Source of the DNA: Streptomyces novaecaesareae
GTDB taxonomy: Bacteria > Actinomycetota > Actinomycetes > Streptomycetales > Streptomycetaceae
NCBI RefSeq assembly: GCF_000716875.1
Contig: NZ_JNWQ01000061.1
Span: 1 to 41,761 of the forward strand
Length of the DNA: 41,761 bases
Direction of reading: 5' to 3'
The translations under genes and the position numbers were made by a program. Position 1 is the stretch's first letter; the number at the start of each line of letters is the position of its first letter. The notes beneath the pieces are model-generated. The model was given only the letters and a program-made list of their open reading frames with translations, had not been told where the DNA came from and ran no database searches. Shown piece by piece: positions 25,355 to 33,957 of the stretch.

Positions 25355-26457
25355 GCGGCGACCTCCCGCAGCCGGCGGGCCGCGTCCTCGGGGGTGATGT
25401 CGTTGACGAAGGCGTCCATGCCGGATTCCACGCCGGCCAGGTACTTGAGCTTGTCGGCGGCGCGCCGGATGGTGAACAGCTCCAGGTGCAGGGCGAGTTC
25501 GTCCCGCTGCCCGGCGGGCGCCTGGTGCCAGGCGGAGATGTACGGGGTGCGGCCGGTGCCGAAGAGCCGGTCGAAGCGGCGCAGCAACTCCAGGTAGAGG
25601 AGCGGGAATTCGGCGCGCTGCGGCTCGTCGAGGGCGGTCAGGTCGGGCACCCGGCGGTGCGGCTGGAGGTGGACTTCGTACGGCCAGCGGGCGGCGAAGG
25701 GGACGAAGGCCGTCCAGTGCTCGCCGGCGAGGACGATCCGGTCGCCGTGGGCGCGTTCGGCGGCGAGGAGGTCGTCGAAGAGGTTGCGGCCGGTGGCGGC
25801 GCGGTGTTCGGCGGCGCGGGCGGCCATCCGGGCGGTGCGCGGGGTGGTGAAGGGGAAGGCGTAGATCTGGCCGTGCGGGTGGGCGAGGGTGACGCCGATC
25901 TCGGCGCCCCGGTTCTCGAAGCAGTAGACCTGCTCGATGCCGGGCAGGGCGGAGAGTTCGGCGGTGCGGTCGGTCCAGGCGTCCAGGACGAGGCGGGCCC
26001 GTTCGGGGGTGAGGTCGGCGAAGGAGGCGTCGTGGTCGGCGGTGAAGCAGACCACCTCGCAGCGGCCGGCGCCGGGGCCGCTGGCCCAGAGGCCGCCGGC
26101 TTCCCCGGTGAGCGCCACCGGCGGACCGGCCAGTGAGGGGAAGCGGTTCTCGAAGACGGCGACCTGGTAGTCCTCGGCGGGGATCTCACTGTGCCGGCCG
26201 TCGCGGGACGGGCAGAGCGGGCACTCTTCAGCCGGGGGCTGGTAGGTGCGGGCCTGCCGGTGGGCGGCGATGGTGACCCAGTCGCCGGTGGCGGGGTCGA
26301 GCCGGATCTGGGAGCCGGGGGCCTGCGCGTCGAGCGGGCGTTCGTCGACGGCGGTCCGGGGGGCGGCGGCGCCGCGGTCGTAGTAGATCAGCTGCCGATC
26401 GTCCGCGAGGGTGGTCACGGTCCTGACGGTGGGCTGGGTCAGGGTCGTCCCTGGCAT
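25351..26457 (-). CDS. galT: Galactose-1-phosphate uridylyltransferase
   Basis: 368 aa from ATG 26457, chosen for GAGG nine bases upstream; ATGs at 26466 and 26499 are in frame but have poorly placed ribosome sites. The catalytic motif AHPHGQIYAF gives His193 and His195 (the uridylylated nucleophile). CPLC (79-82) fits the zinc site and FENRFPSL is conserved. It exchanges UMP between UDP-glucose and galactose-1-phosphate. It is the first gene of galT-galK and divergent from a DeoR regulator; galE is not in the window. Confidence 0.95.
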   Translation of the reverse strand: MPGTTLTQPTVRTVTTLADDRQLIYYDRGAAAPRTAVDERPLDAQAPGSQIRLDPATGDWVTIAAHRQARTYQPPAEECPLCPSRDGRHSEIPAEDYQVAVFENRFPSLAGPPVALTGEAGGLWASGPGAGRCEVVCFTADHDASFADLTPERARLVLDAWTDRTAELSALPGIEQVYCFENRGAEIGVTLAHPHGQIYAFPFTTPRTARMAARAAEHRAATGRNLFDDLLAAERAHGDRIVLAGEHWTAFVPFAARWPYEVHLQPHRRVPDLTALDEPQRAEFPLLYLELLRRFDRLFGTGRTPYISAWHQAPAGQRDELALHLELFTIRRAADKLKYLAGVESGMDAFVNDITPEDAARRLREVAA

Positions 26458-26490
26458 GGCCTTCATCCTCTGAGCTCTGAGTGACGTCAT

Positions 26491-26539
26491 TGGAATCAAC
26501 AGAAAGCTACAATCTCAAACATTATCCACCAGTATTCCA
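26491..26539. promoter_or_regulatory. galT / deoR-type regulator divergent promoter region
   Basis: An AT-rich island. GATAAT on the minus strand (26521-26526) is a likely galT -10, and TACAAT on the plus strand (26508-26513) a likely -10 for the regulator. The inverted repeat TGGAAT/ATTCCA (26491-26496, 26534-26539) and a spaced TGTTGAT/TGTTTGA direct repeat (minus strand) could be regulator sites. Confidence 0.55.
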
Positions 26540-26579
26540 CCATGACCACTCACCGGAAGTGATCGAAGGGGGTCTCCCG

Positions 26580-27389
26580 ATGGCAGACAGCGCCCAACCG
26601 CTCGCCGGCCAGCGCCGCGTGCTCATCCTGGAGCAGGTCCGCGCCCGCGGCGGGGTCCGGGTGACCGAGCTGGTCCGGGACCTCGGGGTGTCCGACATGA
26701 CGGTCCGCCGCGACCTGGACGCGCTGGCCCGCCGCGGCCTGGTGCACAAGGTGCACGGCGGCGCGGTGCGGGTCGAGGCGCCGTCCAGCGGCGAGCCCGG
26801 GTTCGAGACCAAGGCGCACTGGGAGCTGCCGGCCAAGGAGGCGATCGCCCGGGCGGCCGCCGCGCTGGTGCCGCCCGGCTCGGCGATCGCCCTGGCCGCC
26901 GGGACGACCACCTTCGCGGTCGCCCGGCACCTGCACGCGGTCGAGGGCCTGACCGTGGTGACCAATTCGCTGCGGATCGCCGACCTGCTGGAGCAGCCCG
27001 GCGAGGACGGCACGCCCGCCACCGCGACGGTGATCCGCACCGGCGGCGTCCGGACGCCCTCGGACGCCCTGGTCGGGCCGGTCACCGACCAGGCCATCCG
27101 CTCGCTGCACGTCAACCTGCTGATCCTGGGCTGCCACGGCCTCTCCCCCGAGGCCGGGCTGACCACGCCCAACCTCGCCGAGGCGGAGACCAACCGCACC
27201 TTCCTGCAGTCGGCCCGCCGGGTGGTCGTGGTGGCCGACCACACCAAGTGGAACGCGGTCGGCCTGGCCTCCTTCGCCGCCCTGGAGCAGCTGGACGTCC
27301 TGGTCACCGACGACGCCCTGCCCGCCGAGCAGCGAGCGGCGGCGGCCGGACTGGTCGGCGAGCTGATCGTCGCGTCGCCTGCCGACTGA
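26580..27389 (+). CDS. DeoR-family sugar regulator
   Basis: 269 aa from ATG 26580, with GAAGGGGG upstream; longer in-frame starts cross the divergent promoter. The DeoR HTH reads ILEQVRARGGVRVTELVRDL with GVSDMTVRRDLDALARRGLV and KVHGGAV. The C-terminal DeoRC sugar-phosphate sensor has ALAAGTTTFAVARHL, VVTNSLRIADLL and VVVVADHTKW. It is divergent from galT-galK, so it most likely represses them and is relieved by a galactose metabolite (inferred). The gene ends at the start of a 13-bp repeat array. Confidence 0.92.
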   Translation: MADSAQPLAGQRRVLILEQVRARGGVRVTELVRDLGVSDMTVRRDLDALARRGLVHKVHGGAVRVEAPSSGEPGFETKAHWELPAKEAIARAAAALVPPGSAIALAAGTTTFAVARHLHAVEGLTVVTNSLRIADLLEQPGEDGTPATATVIRTGGVRTPSDALVGPVTDQAIRSLHVNLLILGCHGLSPEAGLTTPNLAEAETNRTFLQSARRVVVVADHTKWNAVGLASFAALEQLDVLVTDDALPAEQRAAAAGLVGELIVASPAD

Positions 27390-27600
27390 GTCGTACGACC
27401 AAGTCCTACGACCGAGCCTGGCCACCGAGTCCCACCACCGAGTCGTACGACCAAGTCTTGCCACCGAGTCCCGCCGTCGAGTCGTACGACCAAGTCATGC
27501 CGCCGAGTCCCGCCATCGAGTCGCACGACCGAGTCCCGCCACTGAGTCCGACGACCGAGGCCTACGACTGAGCCCCGCCACCGAGTCCGACGACTGAGTC
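27377..27600. repeat. 13-bp minisatellite, about 17 copies
   Basis: Tandem units of the form GTC-NNRCCACCGA run without a gap from 27377 through 27597 with variation inside each unit, then a partial GTC. A 39-bp higher-order period (three units) is visible where GTCGTACGACCAA recurs at 27390, 27442 and 27481. The array fills the whole gap between the convergent DeoR and LacI genes; the first unit contains the DeoR stop codon. Confidence 0.9.
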
Positions 27601-28662
27601 TCAGCCGCTGCTCCCCCGCACCACCAGCTCCGTCGGCAGCTCCACCCCCTCCGTCGGCACCACGTCTCCCCGCACCTGGGCCAGCAGCCGGGCGAGCAGT
27701 GCGGCGGCGATCGGCCGCAGCGGCAGCCGGACGGAGGTCAGCGCGGGGTGCAGGTGACGGCAGAGCGGGGTGTCGTGGAAGCCGGTGACGGCCACCCCGC
27801 CCGGGCCGACCGCGAGCCCCTCGGCCCGGACCGCCTCGTACACGTCCAGCGCCAGCAGGTCGCTGCCCGCCGCGAAGGCGGTCGGCCGGTCGGGCCCGCG
27901 CAGCAGCGCCCGGACCGCGGCGACGGCCGAACTCGGCGGCACCCCGAGCGGCCCGACCGGCGCGACGTCCGTCACCGCCGTCAGCCCCAGCCGGCGGCAC
28001 TCGGCGAGGAAGCCCGCCCGTCGCGCCGCCATCCACGGCAGCTCCTCGGCGGCCCCGAGATAGCCGATCCGGCGGTGGCCGAGTGCCGCGAGGTGCCGCA
28101 CCACCGCGGCCATCGCCGCGTCGTTGGCGATGTCCACCCAGTGCTGCGGCTGTCCGGGGCCGGTGCGGCCGAAGCTGACGAAGGGGACGCCGAGCCGGGC
28201 GACGTGTGCGATCCGGGTGTCCTCGGCCAGCACGTCCGCGAGGACCAGCCCGTCCACCTGGCGGGCCGCCACCAGTTCGTCGATGGCGGCCGTCGGGTCC
28301 GCCGACGGCGCGGCGGGCCGGAACAGCAGCACCCGCTGCCCCTCCGCTCCGGCCGCGTCGACCAGGGCCTCCAGGAAGCCGGCCATCAGCGGGTTGGGGT
28401 CGAGCGGGTCGTCCACCGGGGCGAGGTAGCCGATGGTGCGCCGGGCTCCGCTGCGCAGGGAACGGGCCGACTGGTCGGGCTGGTAGCCGAGTTCGCGGAT
28501 CGCGGCGGTGACCCGTTCCAGGGTCTCCGGGCGGACCCGGTGCGGGGCGTTGAGCGCGTTGGAGACGGTCTGCCGGGAGACCCCGGCCGCGCGGGCGACC
28601 TCCTCGATCGTGGTGGCGCCGCGGCGCGGCCGGTGTGGTCCCTCGGGCATCCGGTCCTCCAA
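27601..28662 (-). CDS. LacI-family regulator of the alpha-galactoside operon
   Basis: 353 aa from ATG 28662 (a second ATG is 12 bases inside). The LacI HTH is TIEEVARAAGVSRQTVSNAL with the hinge NAPHRVRPETLERV. The periplasmic-binding-like effector domain has VDGLVLADVL, VSFGRTGPGQ, HLAALGHRRIGYLG and VTGFHDTPLCRHLHPALTSV. It follows the GH36 gene in the same orientation by 58 bases, as last gene of the transport operon, and probably binds the TTTGAACGTTCAAA palindrome upstream of the lipoprotein gene. Confidence 0.94.
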   Translation of the reverse strand: MEDRMPEGPHRPRRGATTIEEVARAAGVSRQTVSNALNAPHRVRPETLERVTAAIRELGYQPDQSARSLRSGARRTIGYLAPVDDPLDPNPLMAGFLEALVDAAGAEGQRVLLFRPAAPSADPTAAIDELVAARQVDGLVLADVLAEDTRIAHVARLGVPFVSFGRTGPGQPQHWVDIANDAAMAAVVRHLAALGHRRIGYLGAAEELPWMAARRAGFLAECRRLGLTAVTDVAPVGPLGVPPSSAVAAVRALLRGPDRPTAFAAGSDLLALDVYEAVRAEGLAVGPGGVAVTGFHDTPLCRHLHPALTSVRLPLRPIAAALLARLLAQVRGDVVPTEGVELPTELVVRGSSG

Positions 28663-28720
28663 GCGTGGTCGAGGGCGACTCGCGGTCGAGCGGCCCGGTG
28701 CCGCCCGCCGGCGCCGCCGG

Positions 28721-30529
28721 TCAGGGGCGGCGCAGGGTGAGCAGCCCGCCGCGCGGCACCGGGATCACGTCCGCCCCGGTCAGCTCGACCTCCCCCTGCC
28801 GGACGATACGCCCTCGGGCGTCCTGCACCGTCACCGCGGCCGTCCCGCGGCCGCCGGTGAGCAGGACGTCCGGGTCGGCGTCGGCGTTGGCGACCAGCAG
28901 GGTGCGCCAGCCGTCGCCGGAGGCGTCCACCGGCAGCGCGGCGTAGCGGGCCACCGCGACGGTGCCGTCGCCCGTGCCGGTGCCGCGCGCGGTGACCATC
29001 GGGTAGCCGAGGTCCGGGCGGGCGGGCAGCAGTTCGCCGAGTTGCAGGGTGGCGGTGTGCTCGCGGAAGACGCCGAGCCAGAAGGCGATGGCCTCGCGCT
29101 GCCCGTCGTCCTGCGCGGCGAGGTCGACGGAGATCTGGGGGACCGAGAACAGCACGTTGATCAGGTGGCAGGCGACCTGCTCCGGCGGTTCGGCCGGGTG
29201 CCACATCAGCATGTCGGCGTGGACCGGGACGGGCCCGGCGGCGAGGCGCACGTCGATCGTCCGCTGCCGGTTCTCCTGCGGGCTGAGCGGGCAGTCGGTG
29301 GCGCGGATCATGGTGACGTACGGCCACAGGCCCGGGCTGACGTACGGCTGGCGGTGCTCGATCATCGCCTCCGGGTCGGCTGCGGTGATCCGGCGGCGGA
29401 TCGCGGCGAGCAGCCGTTCGACGCCCTCGTCGACGCTCGTGCAGTCCGCCTCCGGGGAGACCTCCGGGGCATCGGCCCGGGCGAACCAGTCGACGAAGTC
29501 GACCTTGAGGCCGTCCATGCCCCACTCCTCGACGGCGCGGGCGAGCCGGTCGGTGAGGAAGGCGCGGACCTCGGGGTAGCGCGGGTCGGCGACGATCGCG
29601 CCCATGTGGCCGGCGTCGGCGAGCGCGTAACGGCCGATCCGCTGGTACGCGGCGCTGTCCTTGCCGATGAACGGCAGCGCGTACCAGAGCAGGTAGCGCA
29701 CGCCGAGTTCGTGGACGCGTCGCACGTGGGCGGCGGTGTCGGGCAGCGAGATCGGCTCCCAGTCGCCGCAGTGGGCGTAGCCGCGGGTGCGGTCGGCGGT
29801 CATCCAGCCGTCGTCCACGATGACGACGTCCATGCCGAGCTGCTTGCCGAGGGCGGCCTGGGTCTCGACGCCCTTCGGCGAGATGTCCTGGTGCATCGAG
29901 TACCAGGTGGAGTAGGCGGGGCGGCGGGCGGCCTCGGGGATGTCGACGGTGCGGCCGGAGGCCGTGTGGCCGGTGCCCCACCAGTCGGCGAGTTCGGCCA
30001 GGCTGCGGGCGAAGTGCCGGCGCGAGGTGTCGATGCGGACGGTGAGCCGGTCGGCGGCCTGGGCCCAGAACCGGAACTCGCCGGTCTCCTCGACCACTCC
30101 GGCTCCGGCCAGCACGTCCGGGCGCCCGGCGGCGAAGGCGCACAGCGCGACGTCCCCGGTGCCGACGAGGGCGGCGATCGGTGCGCCGTTGGCGAGGCCG
30201 GTACGGCGCGGGGCGCTCCAGGCGGCGGGCAGCCAGCCGGTGCCGCGCGGCTCGGGCGTCCAGAAGGCGGTGGCGTCGGTGCAGGGCACCCGCCATTCGA
30301 TCCGCACCTCGCCCGTGCCGCCCGTGCCGCCCGTGCCTTCGGCGGTCACCTCGACCACGCCGTCGGCGAGTTCCCGGGCCGTGCCGGTGCCGCTCACCCG
30401 CAGGTCCAGCCCCCGGGCGTGGAGCGGGCGCAGTCCGCCGGCGGCGGGGGCGTGCGGCTCCCAGATGTCGGTCGCGGCGCCGGTCACGGCCCCGGTCGCG
30501 GCCCCGGTCGTGCTCTCGGTCATGCTCAT
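28721..30529 (-). CDS. Alpha-galactosidase, glycoside hydrolase family 36
   Basis: 602 aa from ATG 30529, overlapping the permease stop (ATGA). An N-terminal beta-sandwich region (to about 190) is followed by a TIM barrel. WYSMHQDISPKGVETQ and VIVDDGW (236-242) mark early strands. GLKVDFVDWF carries the probable nucleophile Asp344, and MIRATDCPLSP carries the probable acid/base Asp412. There is no signal peptide, so it acts in the cytoplasm on imported alpha-galactosides such as melibiose or raffinose-type sugars. Some GH36 relatives have other specificities; the gal genes nearby favour galactose release. Confidence 0.85.
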   Translation of the reverse strand: MSMTESTTGAATGAVTGAATDIWEPHAPAAGGLRPLHARGLDLRVSGTGTARELADGVVEVTAEGTGGTGGTGEVRIEWRVPCTDATAFWTPEPRGTGWLPAAWSAPRRTGLANGAPIAALVGTGDVALCAFAAGRPDVLAGAGVVEETGEFRFWAQAADRLTVRIDTSRRHFARSLAELADWWGTGHTASGRTVDIPEAARRPAYSTWYSMHQDISPKGVETQAALGKQLGMDVVIVDDGWMTADRTRGYAHCGDWEPISLPDTAAHVRRVHELGVRYLLWYALPFIGKDSAAYQRIGRYALADAGHMGAIVADPRYPEVRAFLTDRLARAVEEWGMDGLKVDFVDWFARADAPEVSPEADCTSVDEGVERLLAAIRRRITAADPEAMIEHRQPYVSPGLWPYVTMIRATDCPLSPQENRQRTIDVRLAAGPVPVHADMLMWHPAEPPEQVACHLINVLFSVPQISVDLAAQDDGQREAIAFWLGVFREHTATLQLGELLPARPDLGYPMVTARGTGTGDGTVAVARYAALPVDASGDGWRTLLVANADADPDVLLTGGRGTAAVTVQDARGRIVRQGEVELTGADVIPVPRGGLLTLRRP

Positions 30530-31419
30530 CCCTTCGTGGCGCCGGCCAGCAGGCCGGAGATGAACTGCCGTTGGAGGACCAGGAAGAGGACCATCATCGG
30601 CAGGGTGGACAGCGCGGTGCCGGAGAGGATCGCGCCGTAGTCGGTGTTGCTCTTGTTTCCGTGCAGGGTCGCGAGGGCGACCGGCAGGGTGTGCATCTCG
30701 GGGCTGCGCAGGGCGATCAGCGGCCAGACGAACTGGTTCCAGGAGCCCAGGAAGAGGAAGATCGACAGGGCTGCCAGCACGGGCCGCATGACCGGCACCA
30801 CCACGCTGAACAGCACCCGGAGCTCGCCCGCGCCGTCGACCCGGGCGGCGTCCAGGAGTTCGTCCGGCAGGCTGCTCAGCGACTGGCGCATCAGGAAGAC
30901 GGCGAAGGGCACGCACAGGCCGGGCAGGATGAGCGCCTGGTAGGAGTCGAGCAGGCCGAAGTTCATCATCATCTTGAACAGCGGTACCAGCATGACCTGT
31001 TCGGGAACCACGAGGGTGGAGAGCAGCAGTACGAAGAACAGGGTGCGGCCGCGGAAGCGGAACTTGGCGAAGGCGTAGCCCGCGAGCAGTGCCACGACCA
31101 GGGCGCCCAGCGTCTGGACCCCCGCCACCAGCAGGGAGTTGCCGACCACCCTGAGCAGGCCGATCTTCTGCTGGAGGTGGCTCAGGTTCTCGCCGAGGCT
31201 CCCGCCGGGCAGCAGCTTGGGCGGCCAGTCGAAGACCTCGGTGTCCTTGCGGGTGGAGGAGACCACCAGCCAGTAGAAGGGGCCGATCGACAGCCCGGTG
31301 ATGCCGGCGAGGAGGAAGGTCAGCGGCCAACCACGCAGCCTGCCGCGGGGGTTCACTCTCTTGGCGGTGCTCATGGTGGTGCTCTCGGCGGTGCTCTTGG
31401 AGGTGCTCTCGGAGGTCAC
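30526..31419 (-). CDS. Sugar ABC transporter permease, MalG type
   Basis: 297 aa from GTG 31419, overlapping the upstream permease stop (GTGA). An N-terminal Ser/Thr repeat tail (about 1-16) precedes six membrane helices. The EAA-like loop that contacts the ATPase reads LDAARVDGAGELRVLFSVVV, and the C-terminal FISGLLAGATKG is typical of MalG/CUT1 permeases. It pairs with the upstream MalF-type permease. No ATPase gene is present here, so a shared MsiK-type ATPase encoded elsewhere is expected, as is usual in streptomycetes. Confidence 0.94.
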   Translation of the reverse strand: MTSESTSKSTAESTTMSTAKRVNPRGRLRGWPLTFLLAGITGLSIGPFYWLVVSSTRKDTEVFDWPPKLLPGGSLGENLSHLQQKIGLLRVVGNSLLVAGVQTLGALVVALLAGYAFAKFRFRGRTLFFVLLLSTLVVPEQVMLVPLFKMMMNFGLLDSYQALILPGLCVPFAVFLMRQSLSSLPDELLDAARVDGAGELRVLFSVVVPVMRPVLAALSIFLFLGSWNQFVWPLIALRSPEMHTLPVALATLHGNKSNTDYGAILSGTALSTLPMMVLFLVLQRQFISGLLAGATKG

Positions 31420-32411
31420 TTCTCGCGCTCTCCCATCAGGCGCATCTGGACCGCGCCGAGCACCGCCACGAGCAGCGTGAGCGCGTAGGCGATGGCGGAG
31501 GCGTAGCCGAAGTCGAAGTACCGGAAGCCGTTCTGGTACAGGTACATGGAAACGGTCAGGGTGGCGTTGTCCGGGCCGCCACCGGTCAGCACGTACGGCT
31601 CGTCGAAGAGTTGGAGCGTGCCGATGGTGGACAGCACGACCGTGAAGAGCAGCACCGGGCGCAGGCCGGGGACGGTGATCGCGGTGAACCGGCGGATCGG
31701 GCCGGCGCCGTCCACCATCGCGGCCTCGTACAACTCCCGTGGGATGGACTGCAGTCCGGCGAGGTAGATGACGGCGTTGTAGCCGGTGTAGTGCCAGGTG
31801 AGCACCAGGACGACGGCCATCCGGGCCCAGAACGGATCGCCCAGCCAGTCGACGGCGGGCAGGCCGACGGCGTTCAGCAGCCAGTTGACCGCGCCGTCGT
31901 CGGACTTGAGCAGATAGGCGAACATCACGCCGGTGGCGACCAGGCCGGTGACCGACGGCATGAAGACGCCGAGCCGCCACACCGTGCGCCACCGCACCAG
32001 TGCGGAGTTGATGCCGACGGCCATCAGCAGGGCCAGTCCCAGCATCAGCGGGACCTGCACCACGAGGATCTCGCCGGTGTTGCGCAGGGCCGTCCAGAAC
32101 AGCGGATCGTCCAGCAGGCGACGGTAGTTGGCGAGGCCGGCGTTGCGGGTGGCGGCGCCGGATCCGGTGGTGAAGGAGAGCAGCAGCGAGTCGACGACCG
32201 GATAGGCCTTGAACACGCCGAAGGTGAGCAGGGCGGGGGCGAGCAGGAGGTACGGCAGTGCGGTGCGGCGCCACCGGGCGGTGCGGTGGGCCCGCGCGGG
32301 GCCCTCGGCGCGGGCGGCGGGCGGGGCGGTGGCGGGCAGCGTGGTGGCGGGCGGGGCGGTGCTGGACGGAGTGGTGCTGGACGGGGTGGTGCTGGGCGGG
32401 GTGGCGGTCAT
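31416..32411 (-). CDS. Sugar ABC transporter permease, MalF type
   Basis: 331 aa from ATG 32411, overlapping the binding-protein stop (ATGA). A Pro/Thr/Ala-rich cytoplasmic N-terminus with PSSTTPSSTAPP-type repeats (1-45) is followed by six membrane helices beginning at LPYLLLAPALLTF. The EAA loop is ELYEAAMVDGAGPIRRFTAI. It belongs to the CUT1 permease family and forms a heterodimer with the MalG-type protein. Confidence 0.94.
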   Translation of the reverse strand: MTATPPSTTPSSTTPSSTAPPATTLPATAPPAARAEGPARAHRTARWRRTALPYLLLAPALLTFGVFKAYPVVDSLLLSFTTGSGAATRNAGLANYRRLLDDPLFWTALRNTGEILVVQVPLMLGLALLMAVGINSALVRWRTVWRLGVFMPSVTGLVATGVMFAYLLKSDDGAVNWLLNAVGLPAVDWLGDPFWARMAVVLVLTWHYTGYNAVIYLAGLQSIPRELYEAAMVDGAGPIRRFTAITVPGLRPVLLFTVVLSTIGTLQLFDEPYVLTGGGPDNATLTVSMYLYQNGFRYFDFGYASAIAYALTLLVAVLGAVQMRLMGEREK

Positions 32412-33751
32412 GCGATCGTGCGTCCGGTCTGCTGGGCGAGCTGCTTGGCGGCGTCCTGGAGGACGGTGGCCGGGTCCGCGCCCTTGAGCAGGACCTTGGT
32501 CTGGGCGTCGCTGACGAGCTTGAGGGCGCGGGCGTAGTCGCCGGAGTAGTTGGTGGGGTCGCCGCCGTCGGTGGCGAGGTCGGCGAAGGTCTTGAGCACC
32601 GGCTGGCCGCCGTAGTAGGCACTGGGCGCGGAGTACAGCGGGTCGGTGTAGGCCTCGGTGAGGGCGGGGAAGACGCCGCCCGCGTTGAACATCGCGTTCA
32701 CCGAGGCGGTGCGGGTGAGCGCGTACTCGACGAACTTCCAGGCGGCGCGGCGGCGCGGGCTGGTGGCGGAGACGGCCAGGTGGGTGGAGTTGACCAGGGC
32801 GGTGCGCTTGCCGCCGGGGGTGACGGCCGGGGGCTTGGCGAGGCGCCAGTTGCCGCTCTGGTCGGTGAACTTCTTCTCCAGGTAGTGCGCGACCCAGGCG
32901 GGCATGGCGGCCACCGCGAGTTTGCCGGCCTTCATCACGGGCGGCCAGCTCTGGACGCCGGGGGTGTCGGCGATCATCCCGGCCTCCTCCAGCCGCTTGA
33001 CGATGGTCAGGGCGCGCACGGCGGGCTCCGAGCCGACGGTGATCTTCCCCTGGAGGTCGAAGTAGAAGGCGCCCTGGAGCTGCATCAGGCCCTGGAGGAA
33101 GTCCAGGTCGGGGGTGGGGTTGGCGGCCTTGTTGAGGCCGATCATGGCGATGCCGGGGTTGGCGGCCTTGAAGCGGTCGGCGACGGCTATCAGGTCGTCC
33201 CAGGTGGCGAGGGTGTCGGGATCGATGCCCGCCTTGTCGAAGTAGTCCTTGCGGTAGAAGAAGCCGAGCGGGTTGACCTCCCAGGGCAGCGCGTAGGCGT
33301 GGCCGTCCTTGCCGGTGACGACCGGCCACAGGCCCTTGGCGAACTTGTCCTTGTGCCCGTCGGCCCCGTAGGAGGAGAGGTCGGCCAGGCCCCCGGGGAA
33401 CTTCTCCTGGTACCCGGGCAGGTAGTCGCAGCCGATGTGCAGGACGTCGCCGAGGCCCTGGCCGCCGGCTGCCAGGCCGACGGTGATCTTGTCCCAGATG
33501 GCGGGTTCGCCGATGTCCTGGACGTCGACCTTGATCCCGGGGTTGTCCTTCTCGAAGGCCGGGACGATCCCGCGCAGCGCCTCGGCGGCCGTGGCCCAGG
33601 ACCAGACGGTGATCGTGCCGCTGTCGGCGTCCCCGCCCGAGGCGCCGCCGGAGCCGGAGCCGCCGCAGGCCGCGAGGGTGCCGCCGGCGGTGAGGGCCAG
33701 CAGGCCCGCGCCGGATGCGCGGAGCAGGTCGCGTCGGGAAAGGTGTGACAT
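32408..33751 (-). CDS. Sugar-binding lipoprotein of the ABC importer
   Basis: 447 aa from ATG 33751, with GAGAGGA upstream. The twin-arginine-style signal SRRDLLRASGAGLLALTAGG ends in the lipobox LAAC, so Cys29 is the lipidated residue and the protein is surface-anchored, probably Tat-exported. The mature part is SBP_bac_1 (MalE-like): TITVWSWATAAEALRGIVPA, then DVQDIGEPAIWDKITVGLAAGG. It captures alpha-galactosides (inferred from the GH36 gene in the operon). First gene of the operon. Confidence 0.95.
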   Translation of the reverse strand: MSHLSRRDLLRASGAGLLALTAGGTLAACGGSGSGGASGGDADSGTITVWSWATAAEALRGIVPAFEKDNPGIKVDVQDIGEPAIWDKITVGLAAGGQGLGDVLHIGCDYLPGYQEKFPGGLADLSSYGADGHKDKFAKGLWPVVTGKDGHAYALPWEVNPLGFFYRKDYFDKAGIDPDTLATWDDLIAVADRFKAANPGIAMIGLNKAANPTPDLDFLQGLMQLQGAFYFDLQGKITVGSEPAVRALTIVKRLEEAGMIADTPGVQSWPPVMKAGKLAVAAMPAWVAHYLEKKFTDQSGNWRLAKPPAVTPGGKRTALVNSTHLAVSATSPRRRAAWKFVEYALTRTASVNAMFNAGGVFPALTEAYTDPLYSAPSAYYGGQPVLKTFADLATDGGDPTNYSGDYARALKLVSDAQTKVLLKGADPATVLQDAAKQLAQQTGRTIA

Positions 33752-33828
33752 TGCATTCCTCTCGATGGGGCGGCACTGGAGGGGTGGTTGGGGGCGGGAA
33801 GGGAGCGCTCGACTCGCTTGCGAGGTGT

Positions 33829-33842
33829 TTTGAACGTTCAAA
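33829..33842. promoter_or_regulatory. LacI-type operator upstream of the alpha-galactoside operon
   Basis: Perfect 14-bp palindrome TTTGAACGTTCAAA with an AT-rich flank (GTGTT on one side, CACAC on the other), centred on CG as LacI/GalR operators are. It lies 78 bases upstream of the lipoprotein start codon. I saw no second copy in the window. Confidence 0.85.
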
Positions 33843-33895
33843 CACACAAAACAGACCAGAACCAAACAGGTTCCAACGAGCGGGACACAGCAAAC

Positions 33896-33942
33896 GCCCG
33901 CCCTCCCCGTGCCGTCAAGACCCGGGCACGGGAAGGACGGGC
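33896..33942 (-). terminator. Hairpin terminator of the nicotinamidase gene
   Basis: Eighteen-base arms (33896-33913 and 33925-33942) with 16 pairings around an 11-base loop; the core is CCCGTGCC/GGCACGGG. It starts 15 bases past the pncA-like stop codon and insulates it from the sugar operon promoter. Confidence 0.8.
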
Positions 33943-33957
33943 TCCGCAACCGTTCCG

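Noticed and set aside
27377..27600. Possible CRISPR array
   Set aside because: Units are contiguous 13-mers with no unique spacers of constant length and no cas genes nearby; it is a minisatellite.
28508..30640. Long plus-strand open frame opposite the GH36 and LacI genes
   Set aside because: Composition is the Gly/Val/Asp/Ala shadow pattern, no ribosome site or domain, while the opposite strand encodes clear GH36 and LacI motifs.
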